Shown here: positions 49,201 through 57,240 of the stretch, piece after piece
Layout: each line of letters begins with the position of its first letter
Position numbering within the stretch: position 1 is the stretch's first letter
From: Azospirillum brasilense
Lineage (GTDB): Bacteria > Pseudomonadota > Alphaproteobacteria > Azospirillales > Azospirillaceae
Assembly (NCBI RefSeq): GCF_005222205.1
Contig: NZ_CP032347.1
Coordinates: 434,001-498,000 of the forward strand
DNA length: 64,000 nt
Reading direction: 5' to 3'
Notes under the pieces: model-generated
What the model was told of the DNA's origin: nothing
Database searches by the model: none
Seen by the model: only the letters and a program-made list of their open reading frames with translations
Made by a program: the position numbers and the translations under genes

Positions 49201-51208
49201 CCACAACCTGACCCCGCGGCAGGTGGAGTTCGCCCGCACCATCAACGCCGCCGGGTCCGACCTGCTGAACCTCATCAACGACATCCTCGACCTGTCGAAG
49301 ATCGAGTCCGGCACGGTCACGCTGGAGATCGGCGCGGTGGTGCTGGACGACCTGCGCGGCCATGTCGAGCGCACCTTCGCCCAGCTCGCCGAGGAGAAGG
49401 GGCTGCGCTTCGACATCGACATGACCCAGCCGCTGCCCGCGGCCATCCAGACCGACCAGAAGCGGCTGGAGCAGGTGCTGAACAACCTGCTGTCCAACGC
49501 CTTCAAGTTCACCGAGACCGGCGGCGTCACCTTCCGCGTCGGGCTGGCCGGCGAGGGCTGGAGCGCCGCCCACCCCGTGCTGAACGCGGCGGAGGGGGTT
49601 CTGGCCTTCACCGTCGTCGACACCGGCATCGGCATCCCCGAGAACAAGCAGCGCATCATCTTCGAGGCGTTCCAGCAGGCCGACGGCACGACCAGCCGCA
49701 AGTACGGCGGCACCGGCCTCGGCCTGTCGATCAGCCGCGAGATCGCCCGCCTGCTCGGCGGCGAGATCCGCGTGCAGAGCGAGTCCGGGGCGGGCAGCGC
49801 CTTCACGCTCTACGTGCCGATGGAGTTCGACATCGCCCGTTACGGCGATCCGGCGCCGAAGCTGGCCCCCTTCCCCACCCCGACGCGGCCCATCGTGGTG
49901 CCGGGGCCGGAGGAGCGGCTGGCGCTGCCGCAGCAGCACCCCGTCGCCGACGACCGCGAGCGCATCCGCCCCGGCGATCCGGTGGTTCTGATCGTCGAGG
50001 ACGACGTTAAGTTCGCCTCGATCCTGGTCGATCTGGCGCGGGAGAAGGGCTTCAAGGCGATCCTCTCCCACGCCGGAAGCCCGGCCATGCCGATGGCCCG
50101 CAAATACCGCCCGGACGCGGTGATGCTGGACATCGGCCTGCCGGACATCGACGGCTGGGCGCTGCTCGACCTGCTGAAGCGCGACCCGCACACGCGCCAC
50201 ATCCCGGTCCACGTCATCTCCGCCAAGGAGGAGCGGCGGCGCGGCCTCGCCATGGGCGCCTTCGACTACACCGAGAAGCCGGCCGACCGCGAGGCGATCT
50301 TCGCGGCCCTCGCCAAGGTCAAGGGCTTCGTTGAGCGTCACCAGCGCCGGCTGCTGATCGTCGAGAAGCTGCCCAACCCGGAGACCGGCGGCATCGCCGG
50401 CCTGATCGACCACGACAAGGGCGGGGGCGGAGGCGGGGACGACATCGACATCAGGACCGTCACCTCCGCCGAGGCCGCCCGCGCCCTGTTGGCGCAGGAG
50501 CGGTTCGACTGCATGGTGCTCGACCTGACGATCCCCCAGCCCAGCGATTTCGAGCTGATCGACAGCCTGCGCACCCGCGATTCCACCGCCTGGATGCCGG
50601 TCGTCGCCTATGTCAGCGACGCCATCGCGCCGGAGGACGAGGCGCGGCTGCGCCGGCTCGCCGAGACGGTGGTGCTGCGCAGCGTCCATTCCGCGGACTC
50701 GCTGCTCGACGAGACGGCGTTGTTCCTGCACCGGGCGGTGGACCGGCTGCCCGACGACAAGCGCAACGCGCTCGACCAGATCCGCCAGCGCGACCCGGTG
50801 CTGGCGGGGCGCAAGGCGCTGATCGTGGACGACGATTTCCGCAACATCTTCTCGCTCGCCAGCGTCCTGGAGGCCCACGACATGACGGTGCTGCACGCCG
50901 AGAGCGGGCCGGAGGGGCTGGAGCTGCTGAAGGCGCACCCCGACCTCGACGTGGCGCTCGTGGACATCATGATGCCGCTGATGGACGGCTACCAGACCAT
51001 CCGGGAGATCCGCGCCACCGCGGCCGGGCGCGGCCTGCCGGTGATCGCCGTCACCGCCAAGGCGATGAAGGGCGACCGCGAGAAGTGCATCGAGGCGGGG
51101 GCGACCGACTATCTCGCCAAGCCGGTGGACATCGACCACCTGCTGTCGCTGCTGCGGGTCTGGGCCGGACGACGGCAGGACGACGGCCGCAACCCCGGAC
51201 GGGAGTGA
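46274..51208 (+). CDS. Cytoplasmic poly-HAMP/GAF hybrid histidine kinase with three receiver domains
   Basis: About 1,644 residues, no membrane segment. Residues 1-715 are tandem HAMP-type units of 92 residues (VTRVAREVGSEGKLGGQ, GTWKDLTDNVN, NIADVTTAVAKGDLSRKI). A GAF domain is near 720-870 and a coiled coil near 880-940. HisKA has the phospho-accepting His in NMSHELRTP (near 954). The ATPase domain (NAFKFTETG, DTGIGIPE, GGTGLGLS) is followed by three receivers, near 1236-1350 (Asp in MLDIGLPDIDG), 1356-1500 (Asp in VLDLTIPQ) and 1513-1640 (Asp in LVDIMMPLMDG). The layout resembles group III/Nik1-type kinases. The start is ATG 46274 (or 46280). It is followed after 10 bp by another kinase gene. 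Confidence 0.93.
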   Translation: MTMTDAHDRLSPQLLLRALRQFRKGDFSVRLPLDLDGLDGEIAAAFNDVVEMNEALVEDVGRVSVAIGKEGRISQRVRLPTASGGWGACVDSVNAMVADLTQPTREMARVIGAVAKGDLSQSMPLEVDGRPLQGDFLQTARTVNRMVEQLVTVTAELTRVAREVGIEGKLGEQAQVKDVAGTWKDLTDNVNLMAANLTAQVRNIADVTTAVAKGDLSRKITVDVKGEIRELKDTINTMVDQLNSFASEVTRVAREVGSEGKLGGQAQVKGVAGTWKDLTDNVNLLTGNLTNQVRNIADVTTAVANGDLSRKITVDVKGEIRELKDTINTMVDQLNSFASEVTRVAREVGTEGKLGGQAQVKGVAGTWKDLTDNVNAMATNLTSQVRNIAEVTTAVAKGDLSRKITVDVRGEILELKDTINTMVDQLNSFASEVTRVAREVGSEGKLGGQAQVKGVAGTWKDLTDNVNLLTGNLTNQVRNIADVTTAVANGDLSRKITVDVKGEILELKDTINTMVDQLNSFASEVTRVAREVGTEGKLGGQAQVKGVAGTWKDLTDNVNMMAANLTGQVRGIAEVVTAVAEGNLKRKLTVAARGEIAALADTINGVIETLAIFADQVTNVAREVGIEGKLGGQAKVPGATGVWGDLTDNVNQLAANLTTQVRAIAEVATAVTKGDLTRSIAVEASGEVASLKDNINEMIRNLRDTTQKNAEQDWLKTNIAKFTRMLQGERDLVTVTNMILSEIAPLVNAQHGVLYVTSRDGDEPVLDLVASYALKERDGLGTRFTLKQGLVGQCAHEKKPILLTNVPKDYVRISSGLGEAAPLNIIVLPVLFENEVNAVLELASFGHFSETHRSFLEQLTESIGIVLNTIATNMRTEGLLKQSQRLTAELQSQQEELKTTNERLEHQAASLRQSEELLMAQQEKLRQTNEALEEKAEQLSLTSKYKSQFLANMSHELRTPLNSLLILSKLLSDNGDHNLTPRQVEFARTINAAGSDLLNLINDILDLSKIESGTVTLEIGAVVLDDLRGHVERTFAQLAEEKGLRFDIDMTQPLPAAIQTDQKRLEQVLNNLLSNAFKFTETGGVTFRVGLAGEGWSAAHPVLNAAEGVLAFTVVDTGIGIPENKQRIIFEAFQQADGTTSRKYGGTGLGLSISREIARLLGGEIRVQSESGAGSAFTLYVPMEFDIARYGDPAPKLAPFPTPTRPIVVPGPEERLALPQQHPVADDRERIRPGDPVVLIVEDDVKFASILVDLAREKGFKAILSHAGSPAMPMARKYRPDAVMLDIGLPDIDGWALLDLLKRDPHTRHIPVHVISAKEERRRGLAMGAFDYTEKPADREAIFAALAKVKGFVERHQRRLLIVEKLPNPETGGIAGLIDHDKGGGGGGDDIDIRTVTSAEAARALLAQERFDCMVLDLTIPQPSDFELIDSLRTRDSTAWMPVVAYVSDAIAPEDEARLRRLAETVVLRSVHSADSLLDETALFLHRAVDRLPDDKRNALDQIRQRDPVLAGRKALIVDDDFRNIFSLASVLEAHDMTVLHAESGPEGLELLKAHPDLDVALVDIMMPLMDGYQTIREIRATAAGRGLPVIAVTAKAMKGDREKCIEAGATDYLAKPVDIDHLLSLLRVWAGRRQDDGRNPGRE
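46739..48394 (+). repeat. Six tandem 276-bp repeats encoding HAMP units
   Basis: The 13-bp anchor GGCAAGCTGGGCG recurs at 46775, 47051, 47327, 47603, 47879 and 48155, always 276 bp (92 codons) apart. Units 2 and 4 are nearly identical (GSEG and LLTGNLTNQ versions) and unit 3 and the start of unit 5 share the GTEG version, which implies a duplicated two-unit block of 552 bp. A diverged unit precedes the array near 46475. This is coding repeat, not a CRISPR or a mobile element. Confidence 0.9.
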
Positions 51209-51218
51209 GGAGAAGCCG

Positions 51219-53306
51219 ATGCCCCACACCCAGATACCCGCCAGCTTCGCCGAGATCGAGGACGCCACCCTGCCGCCGCCGGAGGTCCGCGTGCTCGTCG
51301 TGGACGACGATGCGAGAAACCTGCTGGCGATGCGGGAGACTCTGGCCGACCTCGACGCCACGGTGATCCTCGCCCGCTCCGGCGAGGAGGCGCTGAAGCG
51401 TATTCTCGACCAGGACTTCGCGGCGATCCTGATGGATGTCCATATGCCGGGCATGGACGGCTACGAGACGGCGGAGCTGATCCGAAACCGCCGCAAGTCG
51501 CGGCACATCCCCATCCTCTTCCTGACCGCCATCAACAAGGACGAGATGCACATCTTCCGCGGTTATTCCGCGGGGGCGGTCGACTATATGTTCAAGCCGG
51601 TGGACCCGGTGATCCTGCGCAGCAAGGTCACCGTCTTCGTCGAGCTGTACCGCAAGACGGAGGAGGTCAAGCGCCAGGCCGCCCTGCGCGAGCGGCTGAT
51701 GGCCGAGAACTACCGCGTGCGCGCCGAGAAGCTGGAGGCCGAACAGGCGCTCCGCCGGTCGGAGGAGCGGCAGGCGATGATCGCCCGCTCCCTGCCGATC
51801 CTGCTCTACACCGCCGGGCCGGAGCGCGGCACGCCCTTCCGCTACGTCACCGAGAACGTCGAGGCGCTGTTCGGCTTCCCCGCCGAGCGCTTCCTGACGG
51901 ACGGCGGTTTCTGGGAATCGCGCCTGCACCCGGACGACCGCGAGCGCGCCGCCGTCCAGTTCGAGGCGATGCGGCAGGGCGGCGTTTCCACCGTCGAGTA
52001 CCGCTGGCGCGCCGCCGACGGGCAGTACCGGACGCTCCTGGAGAAGGCCATGCTGCTGCCGGGCGAGGACGGACGGCCGCCGGAACTCTGCGGCACGGTG
52101 CTGGACGTCACCGACACGCGGGAGCTTCAGCTCCAGCTCGCCCATGTCCAGAAGATGGAGACGATCGGCCAGTTGACCGGGGGCATTGCCCACGACTTCA
52201 ACAACATGCTGACCGTGGTCATCGGCAGCCTGGAGCGGCTGGGCCGCATGTCCTTCGACGACCCCAAGGCGGCGCGGCGGGTGGAGATGGCCCTGCAGGC
52301 GTCGCTGCGCTGCTCCGACCTGACGCGGCGGCTGCTCGCCTTCGCGCGGCGCCAGCAGCTCCACCCCGAGAGCGTGGACATGGAGGCGCTGGTCCGCAAC
52401 ATGGGCGAGCTGATGGAGCGCACGCTCGGCTCGGCGATCACCGTCGAGATCGACAGCGCACCGTCCCTCTGCCCGGCGCTGGTCGACCGCACGCAGGCGG
52501 AGTCGGCTCTGCTGAACCTCGTCATCAACGCCCGCGACGCCATGCCGTCCGGCGGCAAGCTGACCATCGCCACCACGATGGTGGAGGCCGACGAGGGGGA
52601 CGCGGAGCTGAGCCCCGGACGCTACGTGCGGATGACGGTGAGCGACACCGGCTGCGGCATGCCGCCGGAGGTCCTCGCCCGCGCCTTCGAGCCCTTCTTC
52701 ACCACCAAGGAGATCGGCAAGGGCACCGGGCTGGGGCTGAGCATGATCCACGGCTTCGTGAAGCAGTCGGGCGGGCTGATCCGGGTGGAGAGCGAGCCGG
52801 GCCGCGGCACGTCCTTCCACCTCCATCTGCCCTGCGCTCCGGCGGCCGTCCGTCAGGCGAAGACGCCGGAGGACACCGAGGACAGCGGTCCGCTGCCCGG
52901 CCAGGGCGAGGTGATCCTGGTGGTGGACGACGACCGCGACGTGCGTCAGGTCGCCGTGCTGACCCTCCAGGATCTCGGCTACACCGTGGTCGAGGCGGAG
53001 AACGGGCCGGAGGCGCTGGCCGTGCTGGCCGGGGAGCCGCGGGTGGACCTGCTCTTCACCGACGTGGTGATGCCGGGCGGCATGAACGGGCTGGAGCTGG
53101 CCCAGGAGGCGCAGCGGCGCCATCCGGCCCTGAAGGCGCTCTACGCCTCCGGCTACGCCCATGGTGTGGCCGGAGGCTTGAGCGGCGAAGGGCCAGGGGC
53201 CGAGTTCCTGATCAAGCCCTACCGCGACCGCGACCTCGCCCGCGCCGTCCGCAAGGCGCTGGGCGGCGCCGTGTCGGATGCCTTCCCGGAATTGAAGAGC
53301 GCCTGA
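51219..53306 (+). CDS. Hybrid histidine kinase: REC-PAS-HisKA-HATPase-REC
   Basis: 695-residue soluble kinase. The N-terminal receiver (VLVVDDDARN, Asp in ILMDVHMPGMDG, Lys in FKPVDP) spans about 22-140. A helical linker leads to a PAS_3-like domain near 195-305 (ending CGTVLDVTD). The HisKA motif is GGIAHDFNNML (His near 324), then the ATPase domain with NLVINARDAMP, DTGCGMPPEV and GTGLGLSMIHG. The C-terminal receiver is near 565-690 (LVVDDDRDVRQ, Asp in LFTDVVMPGG). The IAHDFNN subtype is typical of alphaproteobacterial hybrids. It lies 10 bp after the poly-HAMP kinase, so the two are co-expressed and may form one phosphorelay. Confidence 0.94.
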   Translation: MPHTQIPASFAEIEDATLPPPEVRVLVVDDDARNLLAMRETLADLDATVILARSGEEALKRILDQDFAAILMDVHMPGMDGYETAELIRNRRKSRHIPILFLTAINKDEMHIFRGYSAGAVDYMFKPVDPVILRSKVTVFVELYRKTEEVKRQAALRERLMAENYRVRAEKLEAEQALRRSEERQAMIARSLPILLYTAGPERGTPFRYVTENVEALFGFPAERFLTDGGFWESRLHPDDRERAAVQFEAMRQGGVSTVEYRWRAADGQYRTLLEKAMLLPGEDGRPPELCGTVLDVTDTRELQLQLAHVQKMETIGQLTGGIAHDFNNMLTVVIGSLERLGRMSFDDPKAARRVEMALQASLRCSDLTRRLLAFARRQQLHPESVDMEALVRNMGELMERTLGSAITVEIDSAPSLCPALVDRTQAESALLNLVINARDAMPSGGKLTIATTMVEADEGDAELSPGRYVRMTVSDTGCGMPPEVLARAFEPFFTTKEIGKGTGLGLSMIHGFVKQSGGLIRVESEPGRGTSFHLHLPCAPAAVRQAKTPEDTEDSGPLPGQGEVILVVDDDRDVRQVAVLTLQDLGYTVVEAENGPEALAVLAGEPRVDLLFTDVVMPGGMNGLELAQEAQRRHPALKALYASGYAHGVAGGLSGEGPGAEFLIKPYRDRDLARAVRKALGGAVSDAFPELKSA

Positions 53307-53424
53307 CGATTGCCATGTCTGTCAAAGGCCGTCTCTGAAAGGCCATTGTCGCCCTTTTGCCTCAACCGTGAGCGGGGCCGCGGTGTTCAGATGACGGTCG
53401 CGTTGCAATAAAGGAGTAGCCGAC

Positions 53425-54024
53425 GTGCCCGTTGTCCGTCTGTCCGGGATTCGCTTCGCCTCGGTCCTTTGCCTTGGTCTGACCGTCGCCCTGCCCCTGA
53501 CCTCCGCGCCCGCCGCGGCGCAGGTGTTCACCCAGGGCGGTTACGGCGCGCCGACCCAGACCAACCCGCAGGGCGGCCCGCTAGGCAACGGCGGCGGCAA
53601 CACCACCTTCGGCATCGACAACGACCTGCTGGGCAAGCTCGGCGGGGCCGCCGTCGGGGCGCTCGCCGGGTCGCAGATCGGCAAGGGCAGCGGCAATCTG
53701 CTGGCCATCGGCGCCGGCGGCCTGCTCGGCTACTTCGCCGGCGGCTATCTGATGGAGCAGCTGAGCCCGGGCAGCCGCAACGCGGCGCAGAGCGCGGAGA
53801 CCCGCGCCCTCGACGCGCCGGTCGGCCAGACCATCCGCTGGAACAGCCCGGACAGCGCCAACACCGGCGGCACCATCACGCCGATCCGCGCGGGGCGCGA
53901 TTCCGCCGGGCGGGAGTGCAAGGAGTTTCAGCACAAGGTGACCATCGACGGCCGCCAGGAATCCGCCACCGGCACCGCCTGCCGCGGCGACGACGGCCAG
54001 TGGCGCCTCGCCGCGACTCCCTGA
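53425..54024 (+). CDS. Glycine-zipper surface-antigen-like exported protein
   Basis: 199 residues. Signal peptide (FASVLCLGLTVALPLTSAPAAAQ), then a Gly/Asn-rich stretch, a glycine-zipper segment (LGGAAVGALAGSQIGKGSG, LLAIGAGGLLGYFAGG), and a C-terminal domain with RECKEFQHKVTIDGR and TACRGDDGQWRL. The whole resembles rickettsial 17-kDa/RT0821-type surface proteins, whose role is structural or unknown. No lipobox Cys is seen, unlike the 17-kDa antigens. GTG start 53425 with AAGGAG 8 bases upstream. Confidence 0.82.
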   Translation: MPVVRLSGIRFASVLCLGLTVALPLTSAPAAAQVFTQGGYGAPTQTNPQGGPLGNGGGNTTFGIDNDLLGKLGGAAVGALAGSQIGKGSGNLLAIGAGGLLGYFAGGYLMEQLSPGSRNAAQSAETRALDAPVGQTIRWNSPDSANTGGTITPIRAGRDSAGRECKEFQHKVTIDGRQESATGTACRGDDGQWRLAATP

Positions 54025-54055
54025 TCGGTCCACGGACCACAGCGGTGCGGCCTCA

Positions 54056-55027
54056 TCAGGGCAAAGAGGCGCCGGTCAGGGTTTCCGAGACGCTCCACAG
54101 GCGTTCGGCCAGCGCGTCGTCCGCCGCCCAGGGATGGACGCCGCGCCGGCCCGTCGCCGCGCTGTGGACTTGGGCGACGTCGCAATCCTCGCAATAGAGT
54201 CCGCCAAGGCCGTCGAGCCGCGGGCTGGTCGCGCACCACACGCTGGTCGCCGCCCCTTGCGTGACGGTCTTCATGCCGCGCGACGGGTCGATGCGCGGAC
54301 GCCCCTCCGCGTCCAGGGCGTCGAAACCGGCGATCTCCGAGGCGCTCAGATGGCGGCTCAGTTCGGTGAGGATCTGCCCCGGATGCAGCGAGAAGGCGCG
54401 CACCCCATGCCCCCGACCGCGGCGGTCCAGGGCGACGGCGAACAGCGCGTTGGCCGTCTTGGACTGGCCATAGGCGGCCCACTTGTCATAGGGGCGCCGC
54501 TCGAAGTCGAGGTCGTCGAAGTCGATCCCGGCGATCTGGTGGCCGCGTGACGAGACCGACACGACGCGCGCCCCTCCAGCCGCACGGAGCGCCGGCCACA
54601 AGGCCAAGGTCAGCCGGAAATGCCCGAGATGATTCGTGGCGAACTGCCCCTCGTGCCCGTCGGCGTCGCGGTGAAGCGGCGTCGCCATGATCCCGGCGCT
54701 GTTGACAAGGATCGACAGCGGCCGTCCGGACCCGCAAAAGCGCCGGGCGAAGGCGGCGACCGAGGCGGGGTCCGCGAGGTCCAGCGACTCCAGCTCGACA
54801 CGGTCGAGGCCGGCCAGCGCGGCCGACGCTCGGGTGCGATCCCGGGCCGGCACGATGACGGTCGCGCCGGCCTCGGCGAGCGCGCGGGTCGTTTCCAGCC
54901 CGATGCCGGAATAGCCACCGGTGACGATCGCCACCCGCCCGCGGAGATCGATGCCGCGAACGGCTTCGGCGGCGGTGGCGGCGGGGCCGAAGCCGGACCC
55001 GATGGGTGTCTGGTCGGGGGATATCAT
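54056..55027 (-). CDS. Short-chain dehydrogenase/reductase (retinol-dehydrogenase-like)
   Basis: 323-residue extended SDR. The cofactor motif is TGGYSGIG (TGxxxGIG), the structural motif NSAG replaces the usual NNAG, catalytic Ser lies in VSVSSRGH and Tyr-x3-Lys in YGQSK. HPGQILTEL follows. DFDDLDFERRPYDKW after the Ser is typical of WWOX/RDH-type oxidoreductases. It is divergent from an AraC-family gene with 87 bp between the starts, so it is the likely target of that regulator. Natural substrate unknown. Confidence 0.9.
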   Translation of the reverse strand: MISPDQTPIGSGFGPAATAAEAVRGIDLRGRVAIVTGGYSGIGLETTRALAEAGATVIVPARDRTRASAALAGLDRVELESLDLADPASVAAFARRFCGSGRPLSILVNSAGIMATPLHRDADGHEGQFATNHLGHFRLTLALWPALRAAGGARVVSVSSRGHQIAGIDFDDLDFERRPYDKWAAYGQSKTANALFAVALDRRGRGHGVRAFSLHPGQILTELSRHLSASEIAGFDALDAEGRPRIDPSRGMKTVTQGAATSVWCATSPRLDGLGGLYCEDCDVAQVHSAATGRRGVHPWAADDALAERLWSVSETLTGASLP

Positions 55028-55114
55028 GGGGGCTTCCTCGCAAGGCGTGGCGTCGGACGCCGTTGTCGCCTATATGCGCGGGATGATCCATCCAGCCCCG
55101 TCCGGAATCCTGTC

Positions 55115-56113
55115 GTGATCGTCCAGAACGCGCCCGCCGACGTGCTGTCGGACGTGCTTCGCCTGATGCAGGCCCGGACCCTGTGCTCGGCACGCCTCGC
55201 CGCCCGGGGGAACTGGTCGATCCGCTTCCGGCCGCCGCACACCATCAAGTTCAATGTGGTCACCGCGGGCGCCTGCTGGATTCGCCCGGACGGGCCGGAT
55301 GGGCCGGATGGGCCGGACGGGATGGACGCGCCGCAGCGCCTCGGCGCCGGCGACTGCTTCGTGGTGGTGCGCGGCGGCTTCGTCCTGGCGAGCGCGCCCG
55401 ACCTCGCCCCCGTCCCGGCCGATGAGGTGTTCCGGGGATCGGAGGGGGAGGCCCGCCTGGACGCGGGGGTCGACGGCGACGAAGTGCGCTTCCTCGGCGG
55501 CAGCGTGTGGTTCGACCGGTTGGACGGTGGTCTTCTGTTCGATCTGCTGCCGCGGCTGCTGATGATCCGCGGTGGCGCTCCGGGGGCCGCGCCGGTCAGC
55601 TGGCTGCTGGAGCAGCTCGACCAGGAATGGCGCGGCGGCACGGCGGGGTCCCAGCTCGCCTGCAACGACCTGCTGCGGCTGATGTTCATCCACACCTTGC
55701 GGACGCACTTGAACGAACAGCCGCCGGGGGGAGCCAACTGGCTGGCGGCCAGCCTGGATCCCTCGATCGGCCGGGTCCTCGGCGCCATCCACGCGGAGCC
55801 GTCCCGCAACTGGACACTGGCCGAGCTGGCGGGCATCGCCGGGCGGTCGCGCTCCAGCTTCGCCGCCGCCTTCCGCGAGCGCGTCGGCATGCCCCCGATC
55901 GATTATCTGCTGCGCTGGCGCATGCGCCTCGCCGCCACGCGGCTGCGGCAGGGGCAGGAACCCGTCTCGGTCATTGCCGCCTCGCTGGGCTACCTCTCGG
56001 ACAGCGCCTTCAGCGCCACCTTCCGGCGGATCATGGGCGTCTCACCGGCGCGCTACCGGACGGACGCGGAAAGGGATGCCGCCTTGGACCACGGCGCCGC
56101 GATCACGCGTTGA
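55115..56113 (+). CDS. AraC-family transcriptional regulator with cupin_6-like N-domain
   Basis: 332 residues. The N-terminal half is a cupin_6-type sensor (CSARLAARGNWSIRF, LGAGDCFVVVRGG). The C-terminal 100 residues are the two helix-turn-helix motifs of the family (NWTLAELAGIAGRSRSSFAAAF and SVIAASLGYLSDSAFSATFRR, then GVSPARYR). GTG 55115 is taken as start because the frame upstream has no family match. A tandem GGGCCGGAT repeat near 55289 encodes (DGP)n. The divergent SDR gene is the probable regulated partner, as is usual for AraC/SDR pairs. Confidence 0.87.
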   Translation: MIVQNAPADVLSDVLRLMQARTLCSARLAARGNWSIRFRPPHTIKFNVVTAGACWIRPDGPDGPDGPDGMDAPQRLGAGDCFVVVRGGFVLASAPDLAPVPADEVFRGSEGEARLDAGVDGDEVRFLGGSVWFDRLDGGLLFDLLPRLLMIRGGAPGAAPVSWLLEQLDQEWRGGTAGSQLACNDLLRLMFIHTLRTHLNEQPPGGANWLAASLDPSIGRVLGAIHAEPSRNWTLAELAGIAGRSRSSFAAAFRERVGMPPIDYLLRWRMRLAATRLRQGQEPVSVIAASLGYLSDSAFSATFRRIMGVSPARYRTDAERDAALDHGAAITR

Positions 56114-56227
56114 GCGGGCTGCCCGGGCATCGTGCGGAAGCGCGATTGGGACCGGTGGCGGCGGGAGACCGGAACGCGTATGGTGCGGGGACTTTTTCGC
56201 CTCTTGTTTTTTTCAGGATCTTCCGCC

Positions 56228-56680
56228 TTGGACCAGACCGCCGCCCCCACGCCCCAGTCCGCCACCATCGCCGAGCGGGTCGCCAAGACCGGCATCGACG
56301 AGGCGATGATCGAAGCCCTCGTCCGCACCTTCTACGGCAAGATCCGCGACGACGCCCTGCTCGGCCCGGTCTTCGGCGCCGCGATCACCGACTGGGAGCC
56401 TCACTTGCGGAAGATGATGGACTTCTGGTCCTCGGTCGCCCTGCTGACCCACCGCTACGACGGGCGCCCCCTGCCCGCCCATGTCCGCTTCGACATCGGG
56501 CCGGCGCATTTCGAGCGCTGGCTGGCGCTGTTCCGCGAGACGACGGCCGAGGTCTGCACGCCCGAGGCCGCCGCTTTCTTCGAGGACCGCGCGGCCAACA
56601 TCGGGCGCAGCATCCAGATGGGGGTGGATTTCTTCCGCAAGCAGGCCGGGGCCGGCGCCGCCCCCGGAATCGGCGCCTGA
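56228..56680 (+). CDS. Group III truncated haemoglobin
   Basis: About 150 residues with the 2/2 globin pattern of group III: ALVRTFYGKIRDDALLGPVF, MMDFWSSVALLTHRYDGRPL, and the proximal His in IGPAHFERWLALF. It binds O2 or NO in the cytoplasm; the exact physiological role of group III globins is not settled. The start is uncertain: TTG 56228 (AGGA upstream) gives the usual length, while ATG 56180 and GTG 56132 would add an odd hydrophobic N-terminus over a T-rich stretch. The stop is in a perfect palindrome shared with the convergent gene. Confidence 0.85.
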   Translation: MDQTAAPTPQSATIAERVAKTGIDEAMIEALVRTFYGKIRDDALLGPVFGAAITDWEPHLRKMMDFWSSVALLTHRYDGRPLPAHVRFDIGPAHFERWLALFRETTAEVCTPEAAAFFEDRAANIGRSIQMGVDFFRKQAGAGAAPGIGA

Positions 56681-56690
56681 TCAGGCGCCG
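56671..56690. terminator. 20-bp perfect palindrome holding both convergent stop codons
   Basis: CGGCGCCTGATCAGGCGCCG is fully self-complementary, and its centre TGATCA supplies the TGA of the globin gene on one strand and that of the lipoprotein gene on the other. A very compact bidirectional terminator or a chance feature; no T-runs. Confidence 0.5.
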
Positions 56691-57175
56691 CGCACCGGCT
56701 TGCCCTTCACGCCCCAGCTGTCCGTGAAGTCGCGCACGCCGGGGATGGTCATCATGTGGGCGTCCTTGACGTAGACGAATTGCTTGGGGCCAAGCTCGTA
56801 CTCCGTCATCGTGATGCCCTTGGCCCGGCAGCGCTTCTGCTCCTCCGCCCGGATGGGGCGGTCGGACACCACCATGTCGGGATGCTCCAGCCCGACCCCG
56901 GCGCAGAAGCTGCGGAAGCCGCTGTTGGTGCCCTCGGCGACGAGGCGCGGCTGGGTGTCGGGCGTGCTGTCGAAGCGGCTGGCTGCGGTGCCGACCGCCC
57001 CCCGCATGGACGGGCTGCCGACGATCCAGATTCCGCGCTCCTCCGGCGGCGGCTTCGGCACGGTCGGGGGCGGCAGAGTAGCCGTCTGCTGCGGCGGCGG
57101 GAATCCGGGGAATTGGCAGGCGGCCAGCGCCGCCGCGACGGCGACCATGGCAAGGCCTTTCGACAGGGATGGCAC
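56681..57175 (-). CDS. Small lipoprotein with PstS-like (phosphate-binding type) fragment
   Basis: 164 residues. Lipoprotein signal VAAALAACQFPG (lipobox LAAC), a Pro-rich linker (PPTVPKPPPEE), then a segment like the first part of PstS-type binding proteins: IWIVGSPSMRGAV, LVAEGTNSGFRSFCAG and MVVSDRPIRAEE. The order GS-x-M, EG-x-x-SG, SDRxI..E is that of phosphate-type ligand loops. It is half the size of PstS and ends soon after, so it is a reduced or single-domain form. Not next to pst genes. Function unknown. Confidence 0.75.
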   Translation of the reverse strand: MPSLSKGLAMVAVAAALAACQFPGFPPPQQTATLPPPTVPKPPPEERGIWIVGSPSMRGAVGTAASRFDSTPDTQPRLVAEGTNSGFRSFCAGVGLEHPDMVVSDRPIRAEEQKRCRAKGITMTEYELGPKQFVYVKDAHMMTIPGVRDFTDSWGVKGKPVRGA

Positions 57176-57240
57176 GCTGGTGTCTCCTCCATAACCCTTT
57201 CACGGCACGGCGCCATCGGCGCCGCTGGTGATAGCAACGC

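Noticed and set aside
45722..51454. Open minus-strand frame of about 1,900 codons opposite the signalling genes
   Set aside because: It is antisense to two clear kinase genes and a receiver. Its repeats (for example VDVVGEVLPG) mirror the HAMP repeats. Long antisense frames are expected from GC-rich codon bias.
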